A stretch of 64,000 bases of DNA from Euclidia mi. Taxonomy: Eukaryota > Arthropoda > Insecta > Lepidoptera > Erebidae. Both the position numbers and the translations under genes were made by a program. The first letter of the stretch is position 1. Every line of letters begins with the position of its first letter. Of the stretch, positions 10,538 to 19,570 are shown piece after piece. The notes under the pieces were generated by a model that had not been told where the DNA came from, searched no databases, and saw nothing but the letters and a program-made list of their open reading frames with translations. The stretch lies in contig OX123197.2 of assembly GCA_944739405.2 (NCBI GenBank), positions 1,247,501-1,311,500 of the forward strand. The letters are read 5' to 3'.

Positions 10538-13500
10538 AGAAAGCAAGCATCATGTTCATGCTTTCTCATCACGAAAATGACATCTATTTGGAAATCCAAG
10601 ATGGCGGACGGGACATTTTAATAACATTAATATGGGTATAATTTTCGGGGTTCTTATGAATTCTGGTCACGAAAATGACATCTATTTCGGAATCCAAGAC
10701 GGCGGACGGGACATTTTTAATAAAATCAATATGGGTATCATTTTCGGGGTTTTTATGGATTCTGGTCACGAAAATGACATCTATTTGGGAATCCAAGATG
10801 GCGGATTGGACATTTTTAATAAAATTAATATGGGTATAATTTTCGGGGCTATCATGCATTCTGATAACCTAAATGACATCTATTTGGGAATCCAAGATGG
10901 CGGATGGGACATTTTTAATAAAATTAATATGGGTATAATTTTCGGGGCTATCATGCATTCTGATAACCTAAATGACATCTATTTGGGAATCCAAGATGGC
11001 GGATGGGACATTTTTAATAAAATTAATATGGGTATAATTTTCGGGGCTATCATGCATTCTGATAACCTAAATGACATTTATTTGGGGATCCAAGATGGCG
11101 AACAAGTTTGTGATATTGAATTGAACATTAACATTTGCAAAAATTTTGTAAATCCGCACCTCGTGCAGCGGGCCTTGAAGAAATCGCGTATTAAACCGGC
11201 ATTAGTTAGAAGTATCGCTAATATTGGCCAACTTAGTGTTGTGTTTTGTCTAGCTTAGTTGCAGAACCGACACCAGAAGATCTCAGGAAACTGTACATTG
11301 TATTTTGATTGTCAGCGCCGAGAAACTCGGCCTTATGTATGTTCAGACTACTCTTCGTGTTGGCCTGGTCAATTGGAGTATGTAAACTAGTTTCCACTGC
11401 ACTCTGCCTCAATTCACAATTGCCTAGGGCAATCTCTGAACATATCTTTTGGTAGCAGAGCGTAGTTGAGTGTGCCTAACCTCAGATTAGTATTGTAATC
11501 TCAAATCAATATTGTAATCTTGTATCTGATTGGGAGCTAGGCATTGCTATCACATTGTTAATATTGTTATAACTGTTATGTATTGGTTGACCTACTTAAT
11601 TCGAAACATATTGTCAAACCAAAGTTCAGTGTCCTGTGCATAACCTCAAACAGTAATTGTTAACTTGAATTGTTGAAATCTCATTTGAACTTGTTGTAGT
11701 GTTAATTAGTCAGTTTTGATTAAATACATAAGTTTTATGTATGTAGGTAAGCAAGTGATGAATATGAAGGTAGAGGGATAGAAAGGGAGAGGGTGGCCAA
11801 GGAAAAGATGGATGGACTATGTGAGGATGGATATGAAAGAGAAAGGGGTAAATGATCAGATGACGGGCGACAGAAAAGAATGGACGCGAAGGACGTACTG
11901 CGCCGACTCCAAATAAATTGGGACCAGGGCAAAAAGATGATGATGACAGACAGGTCTATGCGCGTTCTGGTAAACAACATGCTTTAGTCACATTATGTCC
12001 AATTCGCAAAATGTCCAGCGGGCTCAAAATTTCCAATTCTCACAACGCCCAATTCGCAAATTGTCCAATTCTCACAACGTCCAATCCGCAAACTGTCCAA
12101 TTCTCACAACGTCCAATTCGCAAATGGTCTAGTTAGGTTATGTTAGGTTTTCTTGTGACCCTGTACTGTACCCAAAAATAGGAGCCCTGCGAAGCAGCGC
12201 TCCGTCAACTTGGCTTAAGAGACTGAAGCGTCTTATTTACTTATACGAAACACTTCATTTAAAATAAAATCATTAGCCAAATATTGAAATTTGTATTATT
12301 TATGAATTGGACCAATTGCGAATTGGACTAATTGCGAACTGGACCAATTGCGAATTGGACTAATTGCGAACTGGACCTATTGAGAACTGGTCGGTTGGAC
12401 ATTTTGCGAATTGGACATAATGCGACTAAAGGAACAACATAAACCTCTAGAAGCTTGTCCTTTCTCCATGTCAGGCGGTTTGTGTAAGGCTAGTCATGTT
12501 ACGCTGACGTCGCCTACACTTACCTAACGTACATAGGTAAGTATGAGTAAACGAACACTCTCCCTACGTCCTGGCCTTGACGTGACTGTCTTGGCTATGA
12601 CGGCCATAAGCCATGTTGTGGCTGTTGAGATTGCTCGGGAACTCCAACATAAAACCTTGGGACATGTATTGTATACTATTCGCAGTACAAAAACATTGCT
12701 AAAGAAACCGAAACCCAAATCTACCTTACTAAACACTTTAATCTTTTATCATTGCATTTCTGGTTACATCAATCAGAAATACACTAATATTATAATTTCT
12801 ATTAAATATTTTTACCATTAAATTGTAATTCATATATTTATTTATATTTGTTCACAGGTAAGACCTTGCTGGCCAAGGCGATCGCCAACGAGTGCCAGGC
12901 GAACTTCATCTCAGTGAAGGGACCAGAGCTGCTCACTATGTGGTTCGGTGAATCAGAGGCCAACGTCAGGGACATCTTCGACAAGGTATGCACTTTACAT
13001 GTATCTTTAGTACTTTAGTAAAATGTTAAAAAAAAATGAAACTGCAATTTTTTCTCCATCAGTGAAGATAGTAGTGTGGTTGGCAAAAAAATATACATTG
13101 CAATAAAAAAGAATCTTTAATTTATCCAATGTTTTGTCTATAATACAGAGTGTGAGGGTCATGGCTATAATAGTGGAAATAATATACATATTTCCACTAT
13201 TAGGCCAATGTAATAGCCGTAATAGGCTTGTGTCCACTAAGAATAAATCGGTTTGATTGTAGTATCTATAGATTCATTATAATTTTAAGATATCAATAAA
13301 GTTTATTATTTATTATAAAAAGGTAAGATTAATATTATTTTTAGGATTCTAAAACTAAAAATAATGTATTTATTCTTGTGACAGTGAACACCAATCAGAG
13401 AGCATTACGTCAAACAGTACGTCCGCCATTCACGTTGTTGACGTTTTATAGTATTTTCGCTGTATTATGATATGCATGACAGTTCATGACTGACAATTAT

Positions 13501-16500
13501 AGTGATGTAAACTAAGGTAATTTAAGCGATTATTTATAAATATCGAATTAATTGGCAAACGACATGCAATCGTATGTAGTTACCGATTTTACATCTTCGA
13601 AATAAATTCATATTAAAAGTGTTTTGGCAAAATTATATTCACAAATAAAACGCAGTAATTTTAAAATATTTTTTTTTATTGTTTGTCCCTGTCACTTGAA
13701 ATAAAACCTTATATCTGAATCGGAATCTTCTCCGACTGAGATAATTAATTGCTGATCTCAAATTCGGTCGAGGTTGGACATATTTATCCCAGTCTGTGAA
13801 TATTGTCAGGTTGGGTTTCGAAACGAGTCGCCCGAATTTGAGGGTATTGGTGATGTAGGGGGCTTAAGGGAGTTAGTTTTAATCCCCTAAAAGTAATTTT
13901 GGCTGCCGGAGTTGCGTCTAAATATTTTTAAACAATTTCCAAAAATTCTTCATTCAAATATGCAAAACGGAACGTAATTCTAGGTTTTATGTGAAAGTAA
14001 CTAAATAGGTTGTGTGAGGTTCTCTTTTGACCCTTAACGGCAATAGGCTCGCCCCTTATTACGTGGGACTAAAGTATATCTGGCGAAAAGTTGGTGTAGA
14101 AATACACCTCTGCCTACCCCTTCGGGGATAAAAGGCTTGTGCTTCCGAGACCTATCCCCCTCCCCTCCCAATCACTCAAAACCCCGAAAAACGGCGACGT
14201 ATTTCGAAACCTTTACCATATTGTCGATTGTGTTATTTCTACGACTGATTAATTTTAGCAATGTAGGGATTTCGTATTGCCACCACATTGGAACTATCTA
14301 TGTCAGTTATTGAAGCTTTACGCTCACGTTTCTTCGGAGTGCACAGCTTCTTGTCTTCAAAACTAGTTTCTCCAAATTTTTCATTGGATATTCGAGAAAC
14401 TGAAGCCTTGCCGATATACAGAGCAGAGCTGCCGAGACTCTGTAATCAACACTGTCGATCGGTATTACCGGGTCCCTGTTTGCACGATCTCGTTCAAAGA
14501 AGGTCCTCAAACGAAGCACTAACTCACGGCTTTGAGAGTTTGAAACTATGTTTTTTGTTAGTTTTGGCATTGTACCTACCAAATAAAACACAACAAAAAA
14601 AATAAAAATAACACGTTAAACAGGCAGAATCACAAACCGCATACAAGGCGCTCGTACTGACGTATTTGATCACAAGATGGCCGCTCCGATTCATCGATTT
14701 CATGCCGATTCAATGGTGTCAATCTCTACTGACAGAGGGTTCGTTTCATGCATCTGACATTTTAAGGATTATATTTTACTAGAGGACGCCAGCAGCTACG
14801 CCTGCATTTTTTTTAATTTACCTTTTGGCCGATCCCGTGGGAATTTCGGGAAATCCCTTCTTAGTGCACCCCTACGGTCCCCAAGGAACATACATGCCAA
14901 ATTTCAGCTTCCTGTGCCGAATAGTTTCGGCTGTAGCGTGTCTGTCAGTCAGTCAGTAACGCAAGGATTTTATATATTAAGATTATATTTAAATAATTTA
15001 TGTACAGTTAATAATAATTATAAAAATAGAGAGAGACATACTATTATCAATTAACTTTGTAATTTTTGAATAGATATTTTTTTCATAATTGTTTTTTTTT
15101 TGCCAATTTATTTACATAACTTGAAAGTAGTATGCGTGATACGTAAAATGAGAACTGTCATGCCTATCATCATACAGCGAAAATACTATAGTAGTAAATA
15201 CTCAAACTTTCTACCTGTCAAATCGAATATAGCAAAATAAAAGTGGGTACACATGAGACCAGACTTCATTCTTCAGTAATGTTACTGATCGATTTTTGAA
15301 GAAAACATCTGGTATTGTAGTTTATAACATCTAATAAAGGATCGAATCAATCGCTAATTACATTTTAGGAGACAAGCATATTTCAATAATTATGTTGTCT
15401 ATTGACTGCACAAAAGGAGTAATGGTGGCGGCTACCTCGCCGTTTAATCCTTGTGTCGTTGAATTCTATTGGGTTTGATCCCCACAGAGACAACACTTTG
15501 TTTGATAAATTGTTCATCCGAGTCTGGGTATACTTTGTGACCAACTGACCACTGCTTGCATGTTTGTAAAGTCTGCCGCGACACAGGATTTATTGCTAGT
15601 CCTTGTTTTTAAGAAAATATATCATTAAATGTGGCGTGGACTATGATTTTACTCTTCTCACAGTGAGATGAGGCCCATGCCAGTATATACAGGGCTACTG
15701 ATGATAAAATGTGTGTTGTGTAGGCCCGGTCAGCCTCCCCATGCGTGCTCTTCTTCGACGAGCTGGACTCGATCGCGAAGTCCCGCGGCGGGTCGGTGTC
15801 GGACGCGGGCGGCGCGGCGGACCGCGTCATCAACCAGATCCTCACGGAGATGGACGGCATGGGCGCCAAGAAGAACGTGTTCATCATCGGCGCCACCAAC
15901 CGACCCGACATCATCGACCCCGCCATCCTGCGGCCCGGACGTCTCGACCAGCTCATCTACATCCCGCTGCCAGACGAGAAGTCCCGTGAGGCTATCCTCA
16001 GGGCCAATCTGCGCAAGTCGCCTATTGCCAAGGACGTGGATCTCTCCTACATCGCTAAGGTATAATTCTAATTCATTTAATCACTTAGGTTACTAAATTC
16101 TTTTTTTATTTATAGACTCACGCCTGTATCCCCGAAGGGGTAGGCAGAAGTGTAATATTACACCACATTTCGCCATGAATTCTTAGGTCCCACGTAATAG
16201 GGGGCGAGCCTATTGCCATACCGGGCACATTACCAGACTCCGTGTTGCTACTGAGAATTCGGTAAAACCCAGTAACACTTTGCCCGACCCGGGAATCGAA
16301 CCCGAGACCTCCCAATCCCACGCGCACATTTATGCCACGAGACCAACGAGGCAGTCAGGTTACTAAAAACGGCATCAGTTTCACGAGAAACTTATTAATG
16401 TCTAAACAAGTTTTTACACATCAAAACACTGGCGAAAAGTGGGCGTTTAATATGCCTCTGCCTACCCCTTCGGGGAAACAGGCGTGGGTCTATGTAAGTT

Positions 16501-18976
16501 TTTACACCCTGGTTTGGGATAGTAAGACTCATGTAGTAACATTGACTCACTCAGTACCCAATACCCAACATATTGTGGTTATAACTCATGCCTCTCTGCT
16601 CTGCTTATCACATTGTGTTTGTTGATTTAATATTGGTAAAGTCACATGCGACTTTACCAAGCATTTATTCCTAGTTCAAGCTTTCTATGTAAAAGAAATA
16701 TGTGTAAGGTATATTGAATGTTTGTAAAATAGGATTGATTGCAGCAAACATTGTATAAATAAGCGTTGTAATGACATTTTGTTATGTTCAGGTGACACAA
16801 GGTTTCAGCGGTGCGGACCTGACGGAGATCTGCCAGCGCGCGTGCAAGCTCGCCATCCGCCAGGCCATCGAGGCTGAGATCACTCGCGAGCGCACGCGCC
16901 AGAACCAGACCGCTGCCGCTGTTATGGACGTGAGTAACAACACTATTTTTAATCTTTATCGTCTGCTCTGGATGAAGGAGAAGAGTAATATCCCCTCTGG
17001 CCTCATCCAAAACTCTTAAGGCCTGGTCCTGTAGAGAAGTGGAATTCGATTAGCGATATCGCGATTCGCTATCACAGGCATTCGATATGTCACTTGGTCA
17101 ACGGAGAACGAATTGCTTATGCTACCATGCTATAGCAATTTTAGAAATGAGATGCGAATGCCACAATTCCCTCGCCTAGCCTAGCCCTGTGGTCTTCAAA
17201 GTAACTGACCGTAAACGATTGACTTCACATAACAATTGTGTTGTAAACAGTTTGTCTCCGGTCAGGAATACTTAAAACAACGAATTATCTTGCGAAAAAG
17301 CACTTTATTTTAAAAGATTTAAAATTTCGATTATGACTGCTACGCATATTATGCTGCTTTATTGTTCAAACTGAGCTGTTCAAACTGTCCATTCACATTT
17401 CGCTGTGTGCGCTGGAACATTCATCGAATTACGATCAACACACGCTATGGTGGTATGGGCCTCTAAAACACCAACCTATGTCTATACGTGTCTTGAGCAC
17501 GTTTTTTTATTCACAAATTAACAAGTTGTGTTGTGGGTTTTTGTTTCGTCCGTGTGGTGACGGATTAAGAATACGGAATGTCACCACCCCATATCATCCC
17601 ATGGGTGTCGTAAGAGCCGACAGAGGGAGCATATTATGCAGAGAACACCACTGTAAGAGAAGGAATACTTGATACAAACCCTATACGAAACCCGTTCGGC
17701 CAGCGAGGTATAGTAGGCCAATTCCTCCTTTCAAAGGAGAGGCCCAGTCCAGCAGTGGACTGTTAAAGGCTAATTATGTGTTGTGGGTTTAGATTGAGGT
17801 CCTACGTTCAACACATGCTATTGTACAAGCCCTCAAAACACCAACCCACGCTTGTCGAGTGTTTTCTAGTTCCAAATGAACAAGTTGTCGTGTGTGTGTG
17901 TAGATGGACGAGGAGGACCCGGTGCCGGAGATCAGCCGCGCGCACTTCGAGGAGGCCATGAAGTTCGCGCGCCGCTCCGTGTCCGACAACGACATCCGCA
18001 AGTACGAGATGTTCGCGCAGACCCTGCAGCAGAGCAGGGGCTTCGGCACCAACTTCAGGTACACCACGCCATCATTAAAGCTATATGACTAGCTTTCAGT
18101 ACGATTATTTATGTAAAGCATCGCATTCGCACAATAGAAAATAAAGGTGACGCTCTTAAAGTCCTGGGGAAAGTTAAACTTTGTCTTGGAACTATTATCT
18201 TTTTTTTTATGGTGATAGGCGGCAAAGGAGCAGACTGATTGCCTGATGGTAAGCAATTACTGCCGCCCATGGACACAAGCAACATCATAGCAGTCACAAG
18301 TGCGTTGCCGCCCCGTTGGGAAAAGGGATAGGATGAGGAGTGGGACGAGGGAGAAGGGAGAAGAAATAGGGAATAGGGCCTCCGGCACTCTCACTCACCG
18401 AACGAAGCGCAACAGTTTAGGTACTTTACGTCGATTTTCTGTGAGAGGGTAGTACTACCCCGGTCGAGCCGGCCCATTTATGCCGAAATCAGCAAGGCTC
18501 TACTACCTACTATCTTTCGGGATACCCAAGTATCCGATATTTTGGGTGGATAAACATTACGAGCAAGTAAACTGGTCTACAGGCTTATTTACTCGTTTAT
18601 TGTGAACAACATTACTATCATTGCTTGCACTATTACTTTGAACTCGATCGTACCCTCGATTTATGTTTTGTGATTGCACGGATTTTGCATAGACAGACCA
18701 CTGGATGCCAGATATTTAGCTCGAAAATTTTATAACCTAATTTTAATCGCTCTAACTATTTTTCTTTGACCATTCTTATTGTAAAGTGCCGTTCACATTC
18801 AAGAGATGTTCTGTCATATTAAAAACTAACTTATAAGCAATCAATTAGTACGAGACTAAGCTAGAATATCCGCCAGGTTCCCAACAAGCGGCGGCGCGGC
18901 GGGCGGTACAGGCACGTCGGGAGGCGACCAGCCGACCTTCCAGGAGGAGGGAGGCGACGACGACCTCTACAGCTAA
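2608..18976 (+). CDS. TER94: TER94 (p97/VCP/CDC48) AAA+ ATPase, 3' portion, nine exons
   Basis: Hexameric ATPase that extracts ubiquitinated proteins from the ER membrane, chromatin and complexes, working with Ufd1-Npl4 and p47-type adaptors in cytosol and nucleus. Nine exons (2608-2820, 3840-4033, 5079-5243, 9483-9690, 12858-12985, 15724-16059, 16792-16929, 17904-18058, 18877-18976) join in one frame with consistent phases and give about 545 residues, equal to human p97 from about residue 260 to the end. Visible motifs are D1 Walker B (IIFIDELD), D1 arginine fingers (RRFGRFDRE), the D2 Walker A split between exons (GPPGCG/KT), D2 Walker B ([11 protein letters not shown]), the D2 second region of homology ([18 protein letters not shown]) and an acidic tail ending DDDLYS, where human ends DDDLYG. 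The N domain, D1 Walker A and start codon are not in the window. Exon GC is much higher than intron GC. Identification is very secure. Confidence 0.97.
2821..3839 (+). other. TER94 intron with SINE fragment
   Basis: Contains a degraded minus-oriented SINE family C fragment at about 3281-3480 and, near 3050-3110, a block (TTAGGTTCTCTTGTGACCCT) also found inside the MITE at 11982-12431. Nothing else was recognised. Confidence 0.7.
3840..4033 (+). CDS. TER94: TER94 exon: D1 second region of homology
   Basis: Acceptor TTCGCAG, donor GTATGA. 194 nt. Encodes [20 protein letters not shown], the two D1 arginine fingers in RRFGRFDRE, and the start of the D1 helical subdomain up to DVDLEQ. Insect Met-Lys-Lys-Ser replaces the mammalian Leu-Lys-Gln-Arg. 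Confidence 0.95.
4097..4405 (+). mobile_element. Interspersed repeat family G, copy 1
   Basis: Shares CCCATGGACACAAGCAAC, GAGTCACAAGTGCGTTGCCG and TACTTTACGTCGATTTTCTG with the copy at 18196-18510 and with fragments at 27058, 35541 and 48807. No coding potential; class unknown. Confidence 0.7.
4780..4820. repeat. Perfect 18-bp hairpin
   Basis: CTATTTGTTTATCATTGC (4780-4797) is exactly complementary to 4803-4820, with a 5-nt loop. Confidence 0.9.
4838..5043 (-). mobile_element. Helitron-like non-autonomous element, copy 2
   Basis: Full-length minus-oriented copy running from ACTAGATGAGCTCGCGGTTA to CAGCTTTATATATTAGTAG. It ends only about 35 bp before the acceptor of the next TER94 exon. Confidence 0.65.
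5079..5243 (+). CDS. TER94: TER94 exon: D1 helical subdomain and D1-D2 linker start
   Basis: Acceptor TGGTGCAG, donor GTAAGT; exactly 55 codons in phase 0. Encodes [20 protein letters not shown] and [20 protein letters not shown]. The following intron (5244-9482) carries the 74-bp array. Confidence 0.96.
5362..5497 (+). repeat. Direct duplication of a 42-bp block
   Basis: The 42-bp blocks 5362-5403 and 5456-5497 differ at three positions and both contain GGTAATTGTTCGATG and CGGTTTTTCTCGACGAGATT; their starts are 94 bp apart. Confidence 0.85.
5757..5796 (+). pseudogene. Fossil fragment of TER94 exon 9483-9690
   Basis: ACGCGATGACGTAATCGTCC (from about 5758) and CATCGGCGTTGCGCGA repeat the first ~37 bases of the exon at 9483 with about five mismatches (exon: ACGCGATGACGAAGTCGTCT, CATCGGCCCTGCGCGA). 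No AG acceptor lies in front of it, and the frame contains a TAA. It sits directly against the first unit of the tandem array. Confidence 0.75.
5797..9274. repeat. Tandem array of 47 units of 74 bp
   Basis: The unit starts TTAGTTCCGCCGCGTCTCGT and ends GGCAGCAGCGCGCGTG. Unit starts at 5797, 5871, 5945 and 6019 are exactly 74 bp apart, and the array length 3,478 is exactly 47 x 74, so there are no indels. The only variant seen is C to T at unit position 67, in units 8, 10, 12 and 47 (6381, 6529, 6677, 9267). Each unit is GC-rich with about 12 CpGs in an otherwise AT-rich intron. The unit length is not a multiple of three and there is no coding or CRISPR structure. It is a very recently homogenised minisatellite. 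Confidence 0.98.
9275..9482 (+). other. 3' flank of the array to the TER94 acceptor
   Basis: Contains CACCGCTG followed, after a short insertion, by TAGGCCGTGGC (about 9353-9380). These match the reverse complement of part of the 74-bp unit and suggest a degenerate inverted relic. The acceptor TTTCCCCAG precedes 9483. Confidence 0.5.
9483..9690 (+). CDS. TER94: TER94 exon: linker and D2 Walker A (first part)
   Basis: Acceptor TTTCCCCAG, donor GTATGT. Encodes [20 protein letters not shown], then [20 protein letters not shown] and [11 protein letters not shown]. The P-loop is interrupted after Gly by the intron and completed (KT) by the next exon. Confidence 0.96.
10000..10243 (+). mobile_element. 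RTE-type LINE reverse transcriptase C-terminal fragment (part 1)
   Basis: Translates to [40 protein letters not shown] and, after a frame break, [14 protein letters not shown] residues. This is the signature of the C-terminal end of RTE-clade retrotransposon ORFs. The copy is 5'-truncated and carries stops and a frameshift. Its continuation lies at 11728-11945. Confidence 0.75.
10423..10534 (+). repeat. (CT)n microsatellite
   Basis: About 110 bp of CT dinucleotides interrupted by CTCCC/CACTCCCTC variants. Confidence 0.95.
10564..11100 (+). repeat. 99-bp tandem array with AAGATGGCGG core
   Basis: Five to six units each carrying ATGACATCTATTTGGGAATC, CAAGATGGCGGATGGGACAT, TTTTAATAAAATTAATATGG and GTATAATTTTCGGGG. 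The period is 99 bp, a multiple of three, so one frame stays open for 208 codons (10632-11258). That ORF is repeat-encoded (33-residue repeats) and is not called as a gene. Confidence 0.9.
11728..11945 (+). mobile_element. RTE-type LINE 3' end (part 2)
   Basis: Translates to [20 protein letters not shown] and then a [15 protein letters not shown] end. It is followed by the characteristic tail AAATTGGGACCAGGGCAAAA and a short GATGAT repeat. It continues the fragment at 10000-10243. Confidence 0.7.
11982..12431. mobile_element. MITE with terminal inverted repeats made of tandem GTCCAATTCGCAAA units
   Basis: The left end CTTTAGTCACATTATGTCCA and the right end (reverse complement CTTTAGTCGCATTATGTCCA) are inverted repeats continuing into ATTCGCAAAATGTCC. 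Inside both ends are several tandem copies of GTCCAATTCGCAAA/TTGCGAATTGGAC. About 450 bp, non-coding. Confidence 0.85.
12858..12985 (+). CDS. TER94: TER94 exon: D2 Walker A completion and pore loop
   Basis: Acceptor TTCACAG, donor GTATGC. Two bases complete Gly, then [20 protein letters not shown] and [19 protein letters not shown]. Ends in phase 0. Confidence 0.96.
13168..13202. repeat. Perfect 14-bp hairpin
   Basis: TAATAGTGGAAATA (13168-13181) is complementary to TATTTCCACTATTA (13189-13202), with a 7-nt loop. Confidence 0.9.
14030..14140 (+). mobile_element. SINE family A, 3' tail fragment
   Basis: Contains CGGCAATAGGCTCGCCCC, TTACGTGGGACTAAAG and ACACCTCTGCCTACCCCTTC, the body and tail of the tRNA-headed SINE seen in full at 30683-30935. 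Confidence 0.75.
14779..14983 (-). mobile_element. Helitron-like repeat family F, copy 1
   Basis: Begins TACTAGAGGACGCCAGCAGC and ends CGCAAGGATTTTATATATTA. It is the reverse complement of the copy at 45849-46045 along its length, including GGCCGATCCCGTGGGA and GTCAGTCAGTCAGTAACG. Confidence 0.65.
15724..16059 (+). CDS. TER94: TER94 exon: D2 Walker B and second region of homology
   Basis: Acceptor TGTGTAG, donor GTATAA (weak at +4 to +6 but in frame). 112 codons in phase 0: [77 protein letters not shown]. All D2 catalytic and sensor residues are present. Confidence 0.97.
16112..16354 (-). mobile_element. SINE family A, full copy
   Basis: Minus-oriented tRNA-derived SINE. The reverse complement carries a tRNA-like B box (GGTTCGATTCCCGGGTCGGG), GAATTCTCAGTAGCAACACG, and the tail CCTACCCCTTCGGGGATACA. 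Confidence 0.8.
16430..16495 (+). mobile_element. SINE family A tail fragment
   Basis: Short match GCCTCTGCCTACCCCTTCGG followed by GGAAACAGGCGTG. Confidence 0.55.
16792..16929 (+). CDS. TER94: TER94 exon: D2 helical subdomain
   Basis: Acceptor TATGTTCAG, donor GTGAGT. 46 codons, phase 0: [20 protein letters not shown], then [20 protein letters not shown]. Confidence 0.95.
16930..17903 (+). other. TER94 intron with LINE 3' fragment
   Basis: About 17560-17775 is an interspersed repeat with CCCATGGGTGTCGTAAGAGC and CAGTCCAGCAGTGGACTGTT, recalling lepidopteran non-LTR retrotransposon 3' ends. The remainder has no recognised feature. Confidence 0.55.
17904..18058 (+). CDS. TER94: TER94 exon: C-terminal helices
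   Basis: Acceptor GTGTGTAG, donor GTACAC. Encodes [40 protein letters not shown] and [10 protein letters not shown], ending two bases into an Arg codon. Confidence 0.96.
18196..18510 (+). mobile_element. Interspersed repeat family G, copy 2
   Basis: Same element as at 4097-4405: GGTGATAGGCGGCAAAGGAG start, CCCATGGACACAAGCAAC, and TCGATTTTCTGTGAGAGGGT. It lies in the last TER94 intron. Confidence 0.75.
18877..18976 (+). CDS. TER94: TER94 last exon: disordered acidic tail and stop
   Basis: Acceptor ATCCGCCAG. Completes Arg, then [20 protein letters not shown] and [12 protein letters not shown] followed by TAA. The Tyr next to the C-terminus, a regulatory and cofactor-binding residue in p97, is kept; the last residue is Ser rather than Gly. 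Confidence 0.95.
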
Positions 18977-19570
18977 GCGCCAACACTCCACTACTCTAAG
19001 ATTATCGGTCCCTAGTGGACCACGTTAGAGAATACGGCGCGGCCACCCTTCGCGCCACCGTCATATAAATTTCTACCAATCTGTGTCTAAGAAAATGTAA
19101 ATGTATTTATTTTATAATTGAATCATTCGATAGCATTTGTTTCTGTTCCGATTCGCTGGCCCGGGCGATGGGCGTGCACTTCATCGAATATGCGCAGTGT
19201 AAAACACATTTCTCAACAAATATCTCATGAAATACGAATCTGATAACGTACACTTCTTAGGGCCCCTTCACATTATTCTTCGAACGTAAACGCTCGAAAA
19301 TCACCAGTGTGAAAGAGCTCTTAGTGCCCGTTTTTTATATTGTGCATATTTTTTGGAGTGCGCATTCATCGCCTGAGCCATTTCGCTTATGTTTAGTTGT
19401 AATTGAGTAAATAATGTGGGTGTATGTATTGGCGCCGCCCGCCGCGAGCCGCAGCTCTTCGATAGATAGTTACTGTTCGCCAGGTTCTGAGTGTCGGCGG
19501 CGCCGGTGCCTCGGCACTGGCCACACACAATATTACAGTGATTTTTTAATAAAAAGATTTTTATAGACTA
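18977..19570 (+). other. TER94: TER94 3' UTR
   Basis: Follows the TAA and runs to a canonical AATAAA at 19548-19553. The cleavage site is inferred about 15-20 nt downstream. Confidence 0.7.
19548..19553 (+). terminator. Poly(A) signal of TER94
   Basis: First clear AATAAA after the stop codon, within ATTTTTTAATAAAAAG. Confidence 0.7.

Larger units (their letters stand above)
10244..11727 (+). mobile_element. Insertion of about 1.5 kb nested inside the LINE
   Basis: The LINE reading frame stops at about 10243 (GCGAAGAGATGATGTTT) and resumes at about 11730 (TATGTAGGTAAGCAAGTGAT), so the DNA between looks inserted. It contains the (CT)n tract, the 99-bp array and about 500 bp of tail. Exact borders and class are unknown; a GTTT at both edges may be a short target duplication. 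Confidence 0.5.
9691..12857 (+). other. TER94 intron rich in nested transposable elements
   Basis: Intron between the two halves of the D2 Walker A motif. It holds a split RTE-type LINE, a (CT)n tract, a 99-bp tandem array and a MITE, listed separately. The rest is AT-rich with no recognised feature. Confidence 0.8.
12986..15723 (+). other. TER94 intron
   Basis: AT-rich. Contains a 14-bp-stem hairpin at 13168-13202, a SINE family A tail fragment at about 14030-14135, and a Helitron-like copy at 14779-14983. A tRNA-like SINE head may lie near 15440-15560. No exon of another gene was recognised. Confidence 0.7.

Noticed and set aside
14288..14605. Overlapping 105- and 94-codon ORFs
   Set aside because: They occupy both strands of the same stretch, with no recognisable domain, no splice context and no support as a gene.
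15668..16096. 142-codon plus-strand ORF
   Set aside because: Out-of-frame shadow of the TER94 exon at 15724-16059.
16259..16354. Functional tRNA genes at SINE heads
   Set aside because: B boxes are present but the cloverleaf is not complete, and the same heads recur with identical SINE bodies.
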